DNA from: Nocardioides sp. AX2bis
Lineage (GTDB): Bacteria; Actinomycetota; Actinomycetes; Propionibacteriales; Nocardioidaceae
NCBI RefSeq assembly: GCF_902506435.1
Contig: NZ_LR733215.1
Coordinates: 1,574,097-1,638,096, forward strand
DNA length: 64,000 nucleotides
Direction: 5' to 3'
Shown here one piece after another: positions 25,895 to 34,899 of this stretch. The translations under genes and the position numbers were made by a program. Under the pieces are notes generated by a model that saw nothing but the letters and a program-made list of their open reading frames with translations, searched no databases and had not been told where the DNA came from. The number at the start of each line of letters is the position of its first letter. Within the stretch, counting starts at the first letter, position 1.

Positions 25895-26131
25895 TCAGCC
25901 GCGGCGCTGCATCTCCTCGGCCTCGCGCTCGTCGACCCGGCGCTGCAGCCCGCACCAGGTGCAGTCGACCTGGTAGCGGGTGCCCGCCGGCACCAGCGGC
26001 ACCCAGAACAGCGTGAACCTGCGCCTGATCCGGGTCAGCCGCTGCGCGGCGAGCTCGTGGCCCTGCGGGCACGGCACGCGGAGCATCGCGAGGACGGAGG
26101 CGTAGGACTTGAACCCGAAGATGAGCAGCAC
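25895..26131 (-). CDS. small zinc-ribbon protein
   Basis: A 78-residue protein with a family-typical middle (RRRFTLFWVPLVPAGTRYQVDCTWCG). The C-terminal knuckle CTWC is intact, but the N-terminal one reads CPQGHE, so His may stand in for the second Cys. The hydrophobic MLLIFGFKSYASVLAML start is common in this family. The function is unknown. It is convergent with the ligase gene. Confidence 0.75.
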   Translation of the reverse strand: MLLIFGFKSYASVLAMLRVPCPQGHELAAQRLTRIRRRFTLFWVPLVPAGTRYQVDCTWCGLQRRVDEREAEEMQRRG

Positions 26132-26174
26132 GCCGGGAGCGTACGGCGGGAGGCCCTCACCCTAGGCTCGCCCC

Positions 26175-27305
26175 ATGCCCGTGCTCTCCGAGGTCGTCGC
26201 CCTGCTCGACGCGTGGTACCCGCCCGGCACGGCCGACTCGTGGGACCGGGTCGGCCTGGTCACCGGTGACCCGGACCAGGAGGTGCGGCGGATCCACCTC
26301 GCCGTCGACCCGTCCCCGGCCGTCGTCGCTGAGGCCGTGGGCGCCGGCGCGGACCTGCTGCTGGTGCACCACCCGCTGCTGCTGGCCGGCGTCCACGGCG
26401 TCGCGGCGACCACGCCCAAGGGCCGCAGCGTGTCCGCCCTGGTGCGCGCCGGGTGCGCTCTGCTGACCGCCCACACCAACGCCGACCAGGCGTACGCCGG
26501 GGTGTCCCACGCCCTGGCCGACGCGCTCGGCCTGCGCGACCAGCAGCCTCAGCGACCGCTGCCCGCCCCCGCCCTGGACCAGCTGACCGTCGCCGTCCCG
26601 GCGCCCGAGGCGGCCGCCCTGCGGGCAGCGCTGGCCGCCGCGGGGGCGGGTCGGATCGGTGACTACGACCAGGCGTCGTTCTCCGCCGCCGGGACCGGCC
26701 GGTTCCGGCCCCTGGACGGGGCGACGCCGACCATCGGGACGGTCGGCACGCCCGAGGAGGTCGACGAGGAGCAGGTCCAGGTGGTGCTCCCGCGCCGCGA
26801 CCGCTCCGCCGTGGTCGCAGCGATGGTGGCCGCGCACCCGTACGAGGAGCCGGCCTACGCCCTGGTCGAGCTCGCCGACCCCGGCCTCGGGTCGACCGGC
26901 ACCGGCCGCGTCGGTGACGTGGCGCCGACGACCCTGGCGGAGTTCGCGGCCACCGTGGCCGCCGCCCTCCCGGCGACCGCGCACGGCGTCCGGGTCGGCG
27001 GGGACCCGGACCGGGTGGTGCGCCGGGTGGCGCTCTGCGGCGGCGCCGGGGACTTCCTGCTGGACTCGCTGCGGTCCGGCGACGCCGACGTCTACGTCAC
27101 CAGCGACCTGCGCCACCACCCCGCCTCGGAGTTCCTGGAGCACGACGGCCCGGCGCTGGTCGACGTGGCCCACTGGGCCGCGGAGTGGACCTGGCTCCCG
27201 GTCCTGCAGCGGCGGCTGGCCGAGGCGCTGGGCGGTACGGTGGACACCCACGTCAGCACCCTGGTCACCGACCCCTGGACCTTCCGGGTCGACGCCCCGC
27301 ACTGA
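26175..27305 (+). CDS. Nif3-like dinuclear metal-centre protein
   Basis: A 376-residue Nif3/YbgI family protein. It has metal ligands H65/H66 in LLLVHHPLLL, HTNADQA, and the C-terminal VDVAHWAAEW. A PII-like insert lies between the two halves (VAAHPYEEPAYALVEL), as in the long bacterial form. The family forms hexameric rings with two metal ions; its reaction is not settled. It begins a run of three genes (nif3, cdsZ, RNase H-phosphatase) conserved in mycobacteria. Confidence 0.93.
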   Translation: MPVLSEVVALLDAWYPPGTADSWDRVGLVTGDPDQEVRRIHLAVDPSPAVVAEAVGAGADLLLVHHPLLLAGVHGVAATTPKGRSVSALVRAGCALLTAHTNADQAYAGVSHALADALGLRDQQPQRPLPAPALDQLTVAVPAPEAAALRAALAAAGAGRIGDYDQASFSAAGTGRFRPLDGATPTIGTVGTPEEVDEEQVQVVLPRRDRSAVVAAMVAAHPYEEPAYALVELADPGLGSTGTGRVGDVAPTTLAEFAATVAAALPATAHGVRVGGDPDRVVRRVALCGGAGDFLLDSLRSGDADVYVTSDLRHHPASEFLEHDGPALVDVAHWAAEWTWLPVLQRRLAEALGGTVDTHVSTLVTDPWTFRVDAPH

Positions 27306-27360
27306 CGTCCGTCCGGCCCCAGCACGACCCCGCACCACCGAACCGCACCAGGAGACCGCC

Positions 27361-28101
27361 CTGAAGGCCGACCCGTCCGCCCAGGTCAAGCTGCTCGAGC
27401 TCCAGGAGCTCGACGCCAAGACCGACCAGCTCGCCCACCGCCGCACGCACCTGCCCGAGATCCCGGACCTCGTCGCGCTCGAGGCCTCCCGGGCCCGGCT
27501 CGTCGACGTCGCCCGCGACGCGCGGATCGAGGTCGCGGACCTGACCGCGGAGCAGCAGAAGATCGACGCCGACGTCGAGCAGGTCAAGGCGCGCCGCGCC
27601 CGCGACCAGCAGCGGATGGACGCCGGCAGCGTGAGCCCGAAGGACCTCGAGCGGATCCAGCACGAGCTGGTGTCGCTCCAGCGTCGGATCTCCTCGCTCG
27701 AGGACGACGAGCTGGAGGTGATGGGCCGTCTCGAGGACGCCCAGGGCCGCCTCGACCACGTCGAGCAGGAGCTCGAGGGCACCGAGCGCCGCGCGGCGGA
27801 GCTGCGCGAGTCGCGCGACGCGACCTGGGCCGAGATCGACGGCCAGACCGCGGACGTCGCCGGCACCCGCGCCTGGGCGGCCGAGGACGTCCCGGCCGAC
27901 CTGCTGAAGGTCTACGACCGCGTCCGCGCCCAGCGCGGCGGGATCGGCGCCGCCCTGCTGCGCCAGCGCCAGTGCACCGGCTGCCGGCTGGGCATCGACA
28001 ACCTCGAGCTGGCCCGGATCGCCGCGCTGCCGGCCGACGAGGTCGTCCGTTGCGAGGAGTGCACGCGGATCCTGGTGCGCACCGACGAGAGCGGGCTGTG
28101 A
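27361..28101 (+). CDS. coiled-coil C4 zinc-ribbon protein (CdsZ-like), CTG start
   Basis: A 246-residue protein. Residues 1-180 form a long coiled coil (ELQELDAKTDQLAHRR, PKDLERIQHELVSLQRR). A C-terminal zinc ribbon has CTGCR and CEECTR pairs. The start is assigned to CTG because AGGAGA lies 5 nt upstream, the family begins LKADP-QLKLLELQ, and the first ATG/GTG downstream would remove a third of the coiled coil. The stop overlaps the next start (GTGA). The family is proposed to act as an adaptor; its role is poorly known. Confidence 0.88.
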   Translation: MKADPSAQVKLLELQELDAKTDQLAHRRTHLPEIPDLVALEASRARLVDVARDARIEVADLTAEQQKIDADVEQVKARRARDQQRMDAGSVSPKDLERIQHELVSLQRRISSLEDDELEVMGRLEDAQGRLDHVEQELEGTERRAAELRESRDATWAEIDGQTADVAGTRAWAAEDVPADLLKVYDRVRAQRGGIGAALLRQRQCTGCRLGIDNLELARIAALPADEVVRCEECTRILVRTDESGL

Positions 28102-29306
28102 GCGCGGCTCCTCGGTCGGTGCTCGTCGAGGCCGACGGCGGCTCGCGGGGCAACCCCGGGCCGGCGGCCTACGGCGCGGTGCTCAAGGACGCCGACACCG
28201 GCGAGGTGCTCGCCGAGGACGGCACGACGATCGGGCGGGCGACCAACAACGTCGCGGAGTACCGCGGCCTGATCGGGGGGCTGCGGCTGGCCGCCGACCT
28301 GGCGCCCGACGCCACGCTGGAGGTCCGGATGGACTCCAAGCTGGTCGTCGAGCAGATGGCCGGGCGGTGGAAGGTCAAGCACGCCGGGCTGGTCCCGCTG
28401 GTCGAGGAGGCCCGGGCGCTGGCCCCGGCCGGCACCACCTGGACCTGGGTGCCGCGGGCGCGCAACGCCTACGCCGACCGGCTGGCCAACGAGGCGCTCG
28501 ACGGCACCCGGGACGGCGTGACCGTCATGGGGTCGAGCGACCCGGCCGACGACCCGGCCGACGACCCGGCCGACGACCCGGTCGCCGACCCGGTGGCGGC
28601 CCCGGCGCCGAGGCAGGGCTGGAGCGGGCACGCGCTCCAGGAGCCGACGACGCTGGTGCTGGTGCGGCACGGCGTGACGCCGATGACCGCGGAGAAGCGG
28701 TTCTCGGGCGGCCTGGGCGGCAGCAACCCCGGGCTCACCGAGGAGGGCCGTGACCAGGTGCGGGCGACCGCGGACTGGCTGGCCCCGCTGGCGGAGACCG
28801 TCGACGTCGTCCTGGCCTCCCCGGTGCGCCGCACCCGCGAGTCCGGCGACCTCGTCGGGGAGGTCCTCGGGGTCCCGCTGCGTGAGGAGGCGGCCTTCGC
28901 GGAGATGGAGTTCGGCGCCTGGGACGGGATGACCTTCGGGGAGGTCCGCGAGCGCCACGGTGAGGAGCTCACCACCTGGCTGGGCTCGACCGAGGTCGTC
29001 GCCGGCGGCGGCACGGGGGAGTCGATGCGGGGGGTGCAGGACCGGGTGCTGGCCGGCCTCGACCGGGTGCTGGCCGAGCACGCCGGCCGCACGGTCGTCG
29101 TGGTCAGCCACGTGACGCCGATCAAGGTGCTCCTCGCCCACGCGCTCGGGGCGCCGCTCGAGGCGCTGTTCCGGATGGAGCTCGCCCCGGCCTCGGTCAG
29201 CGTCACGGCCTGGTGGCCGCACGAGGACCCCGAGCAGGGCCACCGCGGCTCGATGCGGCTGTTCAACGCACGCCCGCCCGAGGCCGGCGGCCCCGCCGGC
29301 TGGTAG
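28098..29306 (+). CDS. bifunctional RNase HI / histidine phosphatase
   Basis: A 402-residue fusion. Residues 1-138 are an RNase HI-like domain with the four acidic residues D13 (EADGGSRGNPG), E54 (NVAEYRG), D79 (RMDSKL) and D127 (NAYADRLAN). A linker of repeated DPAD units (148-170) joins it to a phosphoglycerate-mutase-type phosphatase with R190-H191-G192 and a second histidine in VVVSHVTPIK. It corresponds to Rv2228c of M. tuberculosis, reported to have RNase H and CobC-like phosphatase activity. Confidence 0.93.
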   Translation: MSAAPRSVLVEADGGSRGNPGPAAYGAVLKDADTGEVLAEDGTTIGRATNNVAEYRGLIGGLRLAADLAPDATLEVRMDSKLVVEQMAGRWKVKHAGLVPLVEEARALAPAGTTWTWVPRARNAYADRLANEALDGTRDGVTVMGSSDPADDPADDPADDPVADPVAAPAPRQGWSGHALQEPTTLVLVRHGVTPMTAEKRFSGGLGGSNPGLTEEGRDQVRATADWLAPLAETVDVVLASPVRRTRESGDLVGEVLGVPLREEAAFAEMEFGAWDGMTFGEVRERHGEELTTWLGSTEVVAGGGTGESMRGVQDRVLAGLDRVLAEHAGRTVVVVSHVTPIKVLLAHALGAPLEALFRMELAPASVSVTAWWPHEDPEQGHRGSMRLFNARPPEAGGPAGW

Positions 29307-29309
29307 CGC

Positions 29310-30089
29310 TCAGAGCGCCCGGACGACCACGTCGAGCCGGGTGCCCCGGGTGCCCTGGTCGTGCTCCTCGACGGCCCAGCCGAGGTCGCGCAGGGTGCCG
29401 GCGAGGGCGGCGGGCGTCCGCGGGTCCGCACCCTGCTCGAGCAGGGCGCGGACGATCCGGCCCTTGGTGGCCTTGTTGAAGTGGCTCACCACCGAGCGGC
29501 GGCCGTCCTGCTCGTGGAGCACCCGTACGGTCGCCGTCCGCGCCGCGAGGTCGGGCTCCGGCCGCCAGAAGGCGGCGTAGGCCGAGCTGCGGAGGTCCAC
29601 CAGCAGGCCGCTGCCCAGGGCGTCGCGGACGGCCGGGCCGAGCGCCTCGCGCCACTGCCCCGCGACGGGTCCGAGGCCGGGCAGGAGGCTCTGGCCCGAC
29701 AGGCGGTAGGCCGGCACCCGGTCGCCCGGGGCGACCAGTCCGAGGAGTGCCGAGACGATCGCGACCCGGCGCCCGGCCCGCCGCTTCGCGCCCGCGTCGA
29801 GCGAGGCGAGGTCCAGCGCGTCGTAGAGCACCCCGGTGTAGACGCGGTCGGCGCGGGCCGTCGGGGCCGTGGGCAGACCGGCGTTGCGGGAGACCAGGTC
29901 GCGCTGGGTGGGGCCGAGGTCGAGCGCCGCGGCGGCGGCGTCCGGGTCGTCCCGGCACACGGTCACCAGGGCGTCGAGGACACGGCGGCGCGCCGGGCCG
30001 AGCGAGGGGGAGCGGAGGGCGTCGAGGTCGAGGGGCGCGCCGCGGCGGGGCGCGTACTTCCCCTCGCTGGGAGGCAGCAGGACGAGCAC
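29310..30089 (-). CDS. yaaA: YaaA family peroxide-stress protein
   Basis: A 259-residue DUF328/UPF0246 protein with the family markers MLVLLPPSEGK, VYTGVLYDALD, RLSGQSLLPGLGP and VSHFNKATKGRIVRALLE. E. coli YaaA lowers free iron and DNA damage under peroxide stress. The start is GTG. It converges on the RNase H-phosphatase gene with 3 bp between stops and diverges from the RNB nuclease gene. Confidence 0.92.
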   Translation of the reverse strand: MLVLLPPSEGKYAPRRGAPLDLDALRSPSLGPARRRVLDALVTVCRDDPDAAAAALDLGPTQRDLVSRNAGLPTAPTARADRVYTGVLYDALDLASLDAGAKRRAGRRVAIVSALLGLVAPGDRVPAYRLSGQSLLPGLGPVAGQWREALGPAVRDALGSGLLVDLRSSAYAAFWRPEPDLAARTATVRVLHEQDGRRSVVSHFNKATKGRIVRALLEQGADPRTPAALAGTLRDLGWAVEEHDQGTRGTRLDVVVRAL

Positions 30090-30106
30090 GGGCCTAGGCT
30101 CCCACC

Positions 30107-31561
30107 ATGGCGAGCAGTCGCGTGGTCCGGGTCCGGCCGTCCTCGGGGGGCACGCACGACCTCCTGCGCGAGGGCGTACGACGTCTGCAGGAGGAGCTGG
30201 AGGTGTCGCCGGGCTTCCCCGCGGAGGTGGAGCACGCGGCGCGGGAGGCGGCCGCCGCGCCCCGGCTGCCCGACCTCGACCGCACCGACGTGCCGTTCGT
30301 GACGATCGACCCGCCGGGCGCGCGCGACCTCGACCAGGCCGTGCACCTCGAGCGCGACCCGCAGGACCCGTCGGGCTACGTCGTGCGGTACGCCATCGCC
30401 GACGTGGCCGCGTTCGTCGCCGCCGGGGACCCGGTCGACGTCGAGGCGCACCGGCGGGGTGAGACCCTCTACGGCGCCGACTCGAAGGTCCCGCTGCACC
30501 CGCCGGTGCTGTCGGAGGACGCCGCCTCGCTGCTGCCCGACCAGGTGCGGCCGGCGCTGCTGTGGACGATCCGGGTCGACGCGACCGGCGAGGGCACCGA
30601 CGTCGCCGTCGAGCGGGCGCTGGTGCGGTCGCGGCGCCAGCTGACCTACGACGAGGTGCAGGCCGCCGTCGACGACGGCACGGCCGACGAGCCGCTGCGG
30701 CTGCTGCGCGAGGTCGGCGAGCTGCGGCTGGCCCGCGAGGCCGCCCGCGGGGGCGTGTCGCTGCCGCTGCCCGAGCAGGAGGTGGACGTCGCCGGCGACA
30801 CCTGGACCCTGGCCTTCCGCCGCCAGCTGCCGGCCGAGCAGTGGAACGCCCAGGTCTCGCTCCTGACCGGCTTCGGCGCCGCGTCGCTGATGGTCTACGC
30901 CCGGGTGGGGCTGCTGCGCACCCTGCCGCCGGCGGACCCCCGCGACGTCCGCCGCCTGCACCGCACCGCCCGTGCGCTGGGCATCGACTGGCCGGCCGAG
31001 CTGCTCTACCCCGACTTCATCCGCGGCCTGGACCCGTCGGTGCCGGCCGAGGCCGCGATGGTCGTGGCCTGCACCCGGCTGCTGCGCGGCAGCGGCTACG
31101 TCGCCTTCGACGGCGAGGTGCCGGCCGACCCCGACCACGCGGCCCTGGCCTCGGAGTACGCGCACGTGACGGCGCCGCTGCGCCGCCTCGGCGACCGGTA
31201 CGCCGGGGAGGTGTGCGTGGCGCTCTGCGCCGGGGAGCCCGTACCGGCGTGGGTGCTCGAGGCGCTCCCGGACCTGCCGGTCGCGCTGAAGCGTTCCGGG
31301 CAGCTGGCGCGGCGCTACGAGAACGCGGTGCTCGACCTGGTCGAGGCCGGCCTGCTGTCGCACCGCGTGGGGGAGACCTTCGACGCCGTCGTGGTCGAGG
31401 TGGACGACGACGACCCGACCACGGGCACGGTCACCGTGGCCGACCCGGCCGTCGAGGCGCGGGTGACCGGCACCGGCCCGCTGCCGCTGGGCGAGGAGGT
31501 GCGCGTGCGCCTGGTCGAGGCCTCCGTCGCCGACCGCCGCGTCCGCTTCGAGCCGAGATGA
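30107..31561 (+). CDS. RNB-domain ribonuclease (RNase II/R-like)
   Basis: A 484-residue 3'-5' exoribonuclease of the short actinobacterial type. The RNB metal site is at D68, D74 and D76 in TIDPPGARDLDQAVHL; the fourth acidic position is Gln, as is usual in this subgroup. Further blocks are VPLHPPVLSEDAASLLPD and HVTAPLRRLGDRYA. A short S1/OB-like C-terminal part ends RVRFEPR. The stop codon TGA lies inside a family B repeat, so the last residues come from repeat DNA. Confidence 0.92.
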   Translation: MASSRVVRVRPSSGGTHDLLREGVRRLQEELEVSPGFPAEVEHAAREAAAAPRLPDLDRTDVPFVTIDPPGARDLDQAVHLERDPQDPSGYVVRYAIADVAAFVAAGDPVDVEAHRRGETLYGADSKVPLHPPVLSEDAASLLPDQVRPALLWTIRVDATGEGTDVAVERALVRSRRQLTYDEVQAAVDDGTADEPLRLLREVGELRLAREAARGGVSLPLPEQEVDVAGDTWTLAFRRQLPAEQWNAQVSLLTGFGAASLMVYARVGLLRTLPPADPRDVRRLHRTARALGIDWPAELLYPDFIRGLDPSVPAEAAMVVACTRLLRGSGYVAFDGEVPADPDHAALASEYAHVTAPLRRLGDRYAGEVCVALCAGEPVPAWVLEALPDLPVALKRSGQLARRYENAVLDLVEAGLLSHRVGETFDAVVVEVDDDDPTTGTVTVADPAVEARVTGTGPLPLGEEVRVRLVEASVADRRVRFEPR

Positions 31562-31617
31562 CGCTCGCGGACAGCCGAGATGACGCTCGCGGCGCGTCGA
31601 GGTGACGGTTGCGGCGC
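31553..31617 (-). repeat. family B repeats (locus 2, inverted)
   Basis: Two clean units (CCGAGATGACGCTCGCGGA) and one degenerate unit (GTCGAGGTGACGGTTGCGG) fill the whole gap between the RNB gene and the idi stop codon. Orientation is opposite to the arrays at 21.4 and 61.5 kb. Confidence 0.85.
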
Positions 31618-31620
31618 GAG

Positions 31621-32220
31621 TCAGCCCGGCGGGCGGGCCGCCGGTGGCAGGGTCGCGGGATCCTGGTCCGCGGCGGCGAGCGGGTCGGCCGGCAGCGCCT
31701 CGACCTGCTGGACGCACCACGGGCTGACCTCGCGCCGCCCGGAGAGCACCTCGGCGCGGAACTCCGCCCAGTCGACCCACACCGCGGCGTCGACCTCGTC
31801 GGGGTCGGCTCGCGGCTCGTCGTCGGTGACGGCCACGGTGACCGGGCACATCTCGTTCTCGACCGTGCCGTCGGCCATCACCGCGCGGTAGCGGAACGCC
31901 GGCAGGACCAGCCGCAGCTCGGCGAGGTCCAGCCCGAGCTCCTGGCCGACGCGGCGGCGGACGCCGGAGAGGAACGGCTCGTCCGGTGCGGGGTGGCCGC
32001 ACGCGGAGTTGGTCCACACCGCGGGCCAGGTGCGCTTCGACGCGGCGCGCTGCGTCAGCAGGAACCGCCCCTGCCGGTCGAAGACGTAGCAGGAGAACGC
32101 CAGGTGCAGCGGGGTGTCCTGGTGGTGCACGGTGGCCTTGTCGGCACGCCCGACCGCGCGTCCGTCCTCGTCGAGCAGGACGACCTGCTCGACACCCCCG
32201 TCGGTGCCGACGCCGCTCAC
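31621..32220 (-). CDS. idi: isopentenyl-diphosphate delta-isomerase, type I
   Basis: A 199-residue Nudix-fold enzyme interconverting IPP and DMAPP. Active residues are C74 in TNSACGHP and E121/E123 in VENEMCPV; the Nudix-like helix is GVRRRVGQELGL. It is the last gene of a seven-gene operon and overlaps the monooxygenase stop (GTGA). It would supply DMAPP for the prenyl group attached by the UbiA enzyme of the same operon. Confidence 0.95.
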   Translation of the reverse strand: MSGVGTDGGVEQVVLLDEDGRAVGRADKATVHHQDTPLHLAFSCYVFDRQGRFLLTQRAASKRTWPAVWTNSACGHPAPDEPFLSGVRRRVGQELGLDLAELRLVLPAFRYRAVMADGTVENEMCPVTVAVTDDEPRADPDEVDAAVWVDWAEFRAEVLSGRREVSPWCVQQVEALPADPLAAADQDPATLPPAARPPG

Positions 32221-33242
32221 GCCGGCCTCGCCAGCTGGTCGACGGCCAGGCCGAAGAACGCCGGTACGGCGCTCGCCGCCGGCACCAGCGCGCGCCGCAG
32301 CAGCGGCCGACGGGTCGCGCCGAGCAGGCCGCGGGTCAGCAGCTCGTGCCGCCGCCGCAGCCGGCTCCAGCTGCGCTCGTACGACCCGGGGTCGCCCGCG
32401 ACGACGGCGGCGACGACGGCCTCCGCCTCGGCCAGGCCGAGCGCGATGCCCTCCCCGGTCAGGGCGTCGACGTAGCCCGCGGCGTCACCGGCCAGCAGGA
32501 CCCGGCCCGCGACCCGGCGGGTGGAGCGCTGCCGCAGCGGGCCCGCGCCGCGCACCGCGGTCCGGTCGGCCCCGGCGAGGCGTTCCTCCAGCGCCGGGAA
32601 GTCGCCGAGCACCCGGGCCAGCGGGCCCTTCTCGGCGCTGAGCACCGCCACGCCGACGAGGTCGGGGGCGACCGGGGTCACGTACGCCTCCGCGCGCGGG
32701 CCCCAGTGCACCTCGACGAGGTCGCTCCACGGCGCGGTCGCGACGTGGAGGCGCTGGCCGTAGCGGCGCCCGGCAGCGGGGCCGGGGTCGTCGAGGCCGA
32801 GCGAGCGGCGCAGCGGGGAGTGCAGGCCGTCGGCGGCCACGAGGTGACGGGCGGGCTCGCCGTCGACGAGGACGTGGTCCTCGCGCTGCTCGACGAGGTC
32901 GACGCGGCGCTGCTCGACCGGCACGCCGGCGGCCTCGACGCGGTCGGCCAGGGCGGCGTGCAGCGTCGTACGACGGACCCCGCGACCCGGCCCCGCGCGG
33001 AACCGGGCCACGGCCTCGTGGCGCGGGTCGAGGTAGCGGATGCCGTGCAGGTCGACCCCGGCAGGGTCGACGCCGAGGGCGGCGAGCCGGGCCAGGGCCC
33101 CGGGCATCAGGCCCTCGCCGCAGGCCTTGTCGACCGGGCCGGTGCGCGGCTCGCGGACGACCACGTCGAGCCCGGCGGCCGCGGCGTGGAGCGCGACGGC
33201 GAGGCCGACCGGCCCACCCCCGGCGACGACGAGGTCACGCAC
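32217..33242 (-). CDS. FAD-dependent monooxygenase (SrsC/AgqC-like)
   Basis: A 341-residue flavoprotein with the Rossmann motif VVAGGGPVGLAVAL at the N terminus and VLLAGDAAGYVDALTGEGI near residue 260. DKACGEG resembles geranylgeranyl-reductase and phenol-hydroxylase relatives. In the phenolic-lipid clusters srsABC and agqABCD the third gene is a flavin monooxygenase that hydroxylates the methylated resorcinol ring towards a quinone or hydroquinone. The same role is inferred here from gene order. It overlaps both neighbours. Confidence 0.82.
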   Translation of the reverse strand: MRDLVVAGGGPVGLAVALHAAAAGLDVVVREPRTGPVDKACGEGLMPGALARLAALGVDPAGVDLHGIRYLDPRHEAVARFRAGPGRGVRRTTLHAALADRVEAAGVPVEQRRVDLVEQREDHVLVDGEPARHLVAADGLHSPLRRSLGLDDPGPAAGRRYGQRLHVATAPWSDLVEVHWGPRAEAYVTPVAPDLVGVAVLSAEKGPLARVLGDFPALEERLAGADRTAVRGAGPLRQRSTRRVAGRVLLAGDAAGYVDALTGEGIALGLAEAEAVVAAVVAGDPGSYERSWSRLRRRHELLTRGLLGATRRPLLRRALVPAASAVPAFFGLAVDQLARPA

Positions 33243-33795
33243 GGCGACCCCCCGCGGTCGTACGCCCGGCGCCGGGCGCCGGCAGCGTGGCCAGCGCCTC
33301 GTCCTCCACGCGCAGCCGGACCCGCAGCAGCGCGGCGTTGAGCACGGTGAAGACCAGCGCGGTCACCCAGGCGCCGTGGACCAGCGGCAGCGCCACGCCC
33401 TCGACGACGACGGCGACGTAGTTGGGGTGGGAGAAGAACCGGTACGGCCCGCCGGTCACCGGGGCGAGCCCGGGCACCACGATCACGCGGGTGTTCCACC
33501 GGCGGCCCAGCGTGCTGATGCACCACCAGCGCAGGCCCTGGGCGGCGAGGACCAGGACGAGCATCGACCAGGCGAGCGCGCCCGGGACGTCCGGGCGCAC
33601 GACGAACGCCTCGACCAGCATCGCGACCAGCAGCCCGGTGTGCAGCACGACCATGAACGGGTAGTGGCCCTGCCCCGTCTCGCGGCCGCCACGCTCGGCG
33701 CTCCAGGCGGCGTTGCGCTTCGAGACGACCAGCTCGGCGAGCCGCTCGAGGGCGACCAGGACGACCAGGACGGTGAAGGCGGTCAGCGACGTCAC
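33235..33795 (-). CDS. isoprenylcysteine carboxyl methyltransferase-like membrane methyltransferase (SrsB-like)
   Basis: A 186-residue membrane protein with four to five hydrophobic segments and the ICMT signature VTGGPYRFFSHPNYVAVVVE (20 residues) plus a C-terminal LRVRLRVEDEAL. It follows the type III PKS with a GTGA overlap. In srs and agq clusters this family methylates the alkylresorcinol hydroxyl. That role is inferred from context; the sequence shows only the SAM-binding ICMT core. Confidence 0.85.
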   Translation of the reverse strand: MTSLTAFTVLVVLVALERLAELVVSKRNAAWSAERGGRETGQGHYPFMVVLHTGLLVAMLVEAFVVRPDVPGALAWSMLVLVLAAQGLRWWCISTLGRRWNTRVIVVPGLAPVTGGPYRFFSHPNYVAVVVEGVALPLVHGAWVTALVFTVLNAALLRVRLRVEDEALATLPAPGAGRTTAGGRRA

Positions 33796-34862
33796 CGGGC
33801 GTCCTCCGCGCGCAGCAGGACCAGCTCGGAGCAGAAGCCGGGGCCCATCGCCATCAGCACGCCCAGCGAGCCGGGGACCGGCGGGCGGTCGCGCAGCGTG
33901 TCCTCGAGGACGTGCAGGACCGAGGCCGACGAGAGGTTGCCGACCCGGGCCAGGGAGTCCCAGGTGAGCTGCAGCGCCTCGCGGGGGACCTCGAGCGCGG
34001 CCTGGAGGGCCTCGATCACCTTCGGGCCGCCGGGGTGGCAGACCCAGAACCCGATGTCGTCCCGGGCGAGGCCGTGGTCGGCCAGGAACCCGTCGACGTC
34101 CCCGCGCAGGTGGCGCTCGACGAGCGCGGGCACCTCGGCGTCGAGGACGATCCGCAGGCCGCCGCCGGTGACGTCGAAGCCCATCGTGCGCTCGGTGCCG
34201 GGGTACAGCCGGCTGCGGCTGTCCAGGACGCGGACGGGGGAGGCGTCCGGGGTGGTCCGGCGGGCGCCGGCGGCCACGACCGCGCTGGCGCCGTCGCCGA
34301 AGAGGCCGCTGGCCACCAGGTTCGGTACGGAGGTGTCGTCGCGCTGGACGGTCAGCGAGCAGAGCTCGACGGCCACCAGCACCGCGACGTGGTCCGGGTG
34401 GCCGAGCAGGTAGTCGTGCAGCCGGGCGACGCCCGCGGCGCCGGCGACGCAGCCCAGGCCGACCAGCGGCATCCGCCGCACGTCGGGCCGCATCCCGGTG
34501 ACCGCGGCGATCCGCGCGTCCAACGACGGCACCGCGAGCCCGGTGACGGTGGCCGAGATGACGAGGTCGACGTCGCTGGGGGTCAGCCCGGCGTCCTTGA
34601 GGGCGTCCTCGACGGCGCGCGCGCCCAGGCGTACCGCCTCGGCGATGAAGGTGTCGTTGGCCTCGGTGAAGCCGTCGAGGGTGCCGTACCGCTCGAGCGG
34701 CATCGCGAGGTGCCGGTGCCCGACGCCGGCGTTGGCGTGGAAGCGGCGCAGGACGCGCTCGTCGAGGCGGCCCTGGGCGATGACCTCGGAGAAGGCCTGC
34801 GTGATCTCGTCCTGCGGGTAGCGGTGCTCCGGCAGGGCGCCGCGGGCGGTGAGGATCTGCAT
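33792..34862 (-). CDS. type III polyketide synthase (alkylresorcinol synthase-like)
   Basis: A 356-residue chalcone-synthase-fold enzyme with the triad C138 (LVGLGCVAGAAG), H276 (FWVCHPGGPK) and N309 (RVGNLSSAS). It extends a fatty acyl starter with malonyl-CoA and cyclises it to an alkylresorcinol or alkylpyrone. The subfamily is given by synteny with a SrsB-type methyltransferase and SrsC-type monooxygenase. It starts at an ATG 37 bp after the geranylgeranyl-reductase stop, the widest gap in the operon. Confidence 0.92.
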   Translation of the reverse strand: MQILTARGALPEHRYPQDEITQAFSEVIAQGRLDERVLRRFHANAGVGHRHLAMPLERYGTLDGFTEANDTFIAEAVRLGARAVEDALKDAGLTPSDVDLVISATVTGLAVPSLDARIAAVTGMRPDVRRMPLVGLGCVAGAAGVARLHDYLLGHPDHVAVLVAVELCSLTVQRDDTSVPNLVASGLFGDGASAVVAAGARRTTPDASPVRVLDSRSRLYPGTERTMGFDVTGGGLRIVLDAEVPALVERHLRGDVDGFLADHGLARDDIGFWVCHPGGPKVIEALQAALEVPREALQLTWDSLARVGNLSSASVLHVLEDTLRDRPPVPGSLGVLMAMGPGFCSELVLLRAEDAR

Positions 34863-34899
34863 GGTGGTCCGTTTCGTCGGGCGGTCTGGGGGAAGGCTG

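Noticed and set aside
28540-28600. GACCCGGCCGAC repeats in the RNase H-phosphatase gene as a separate mobile repeat
   Set aside because: They are in frame, encode the flexible DPAD linker and are explained by local slippage.
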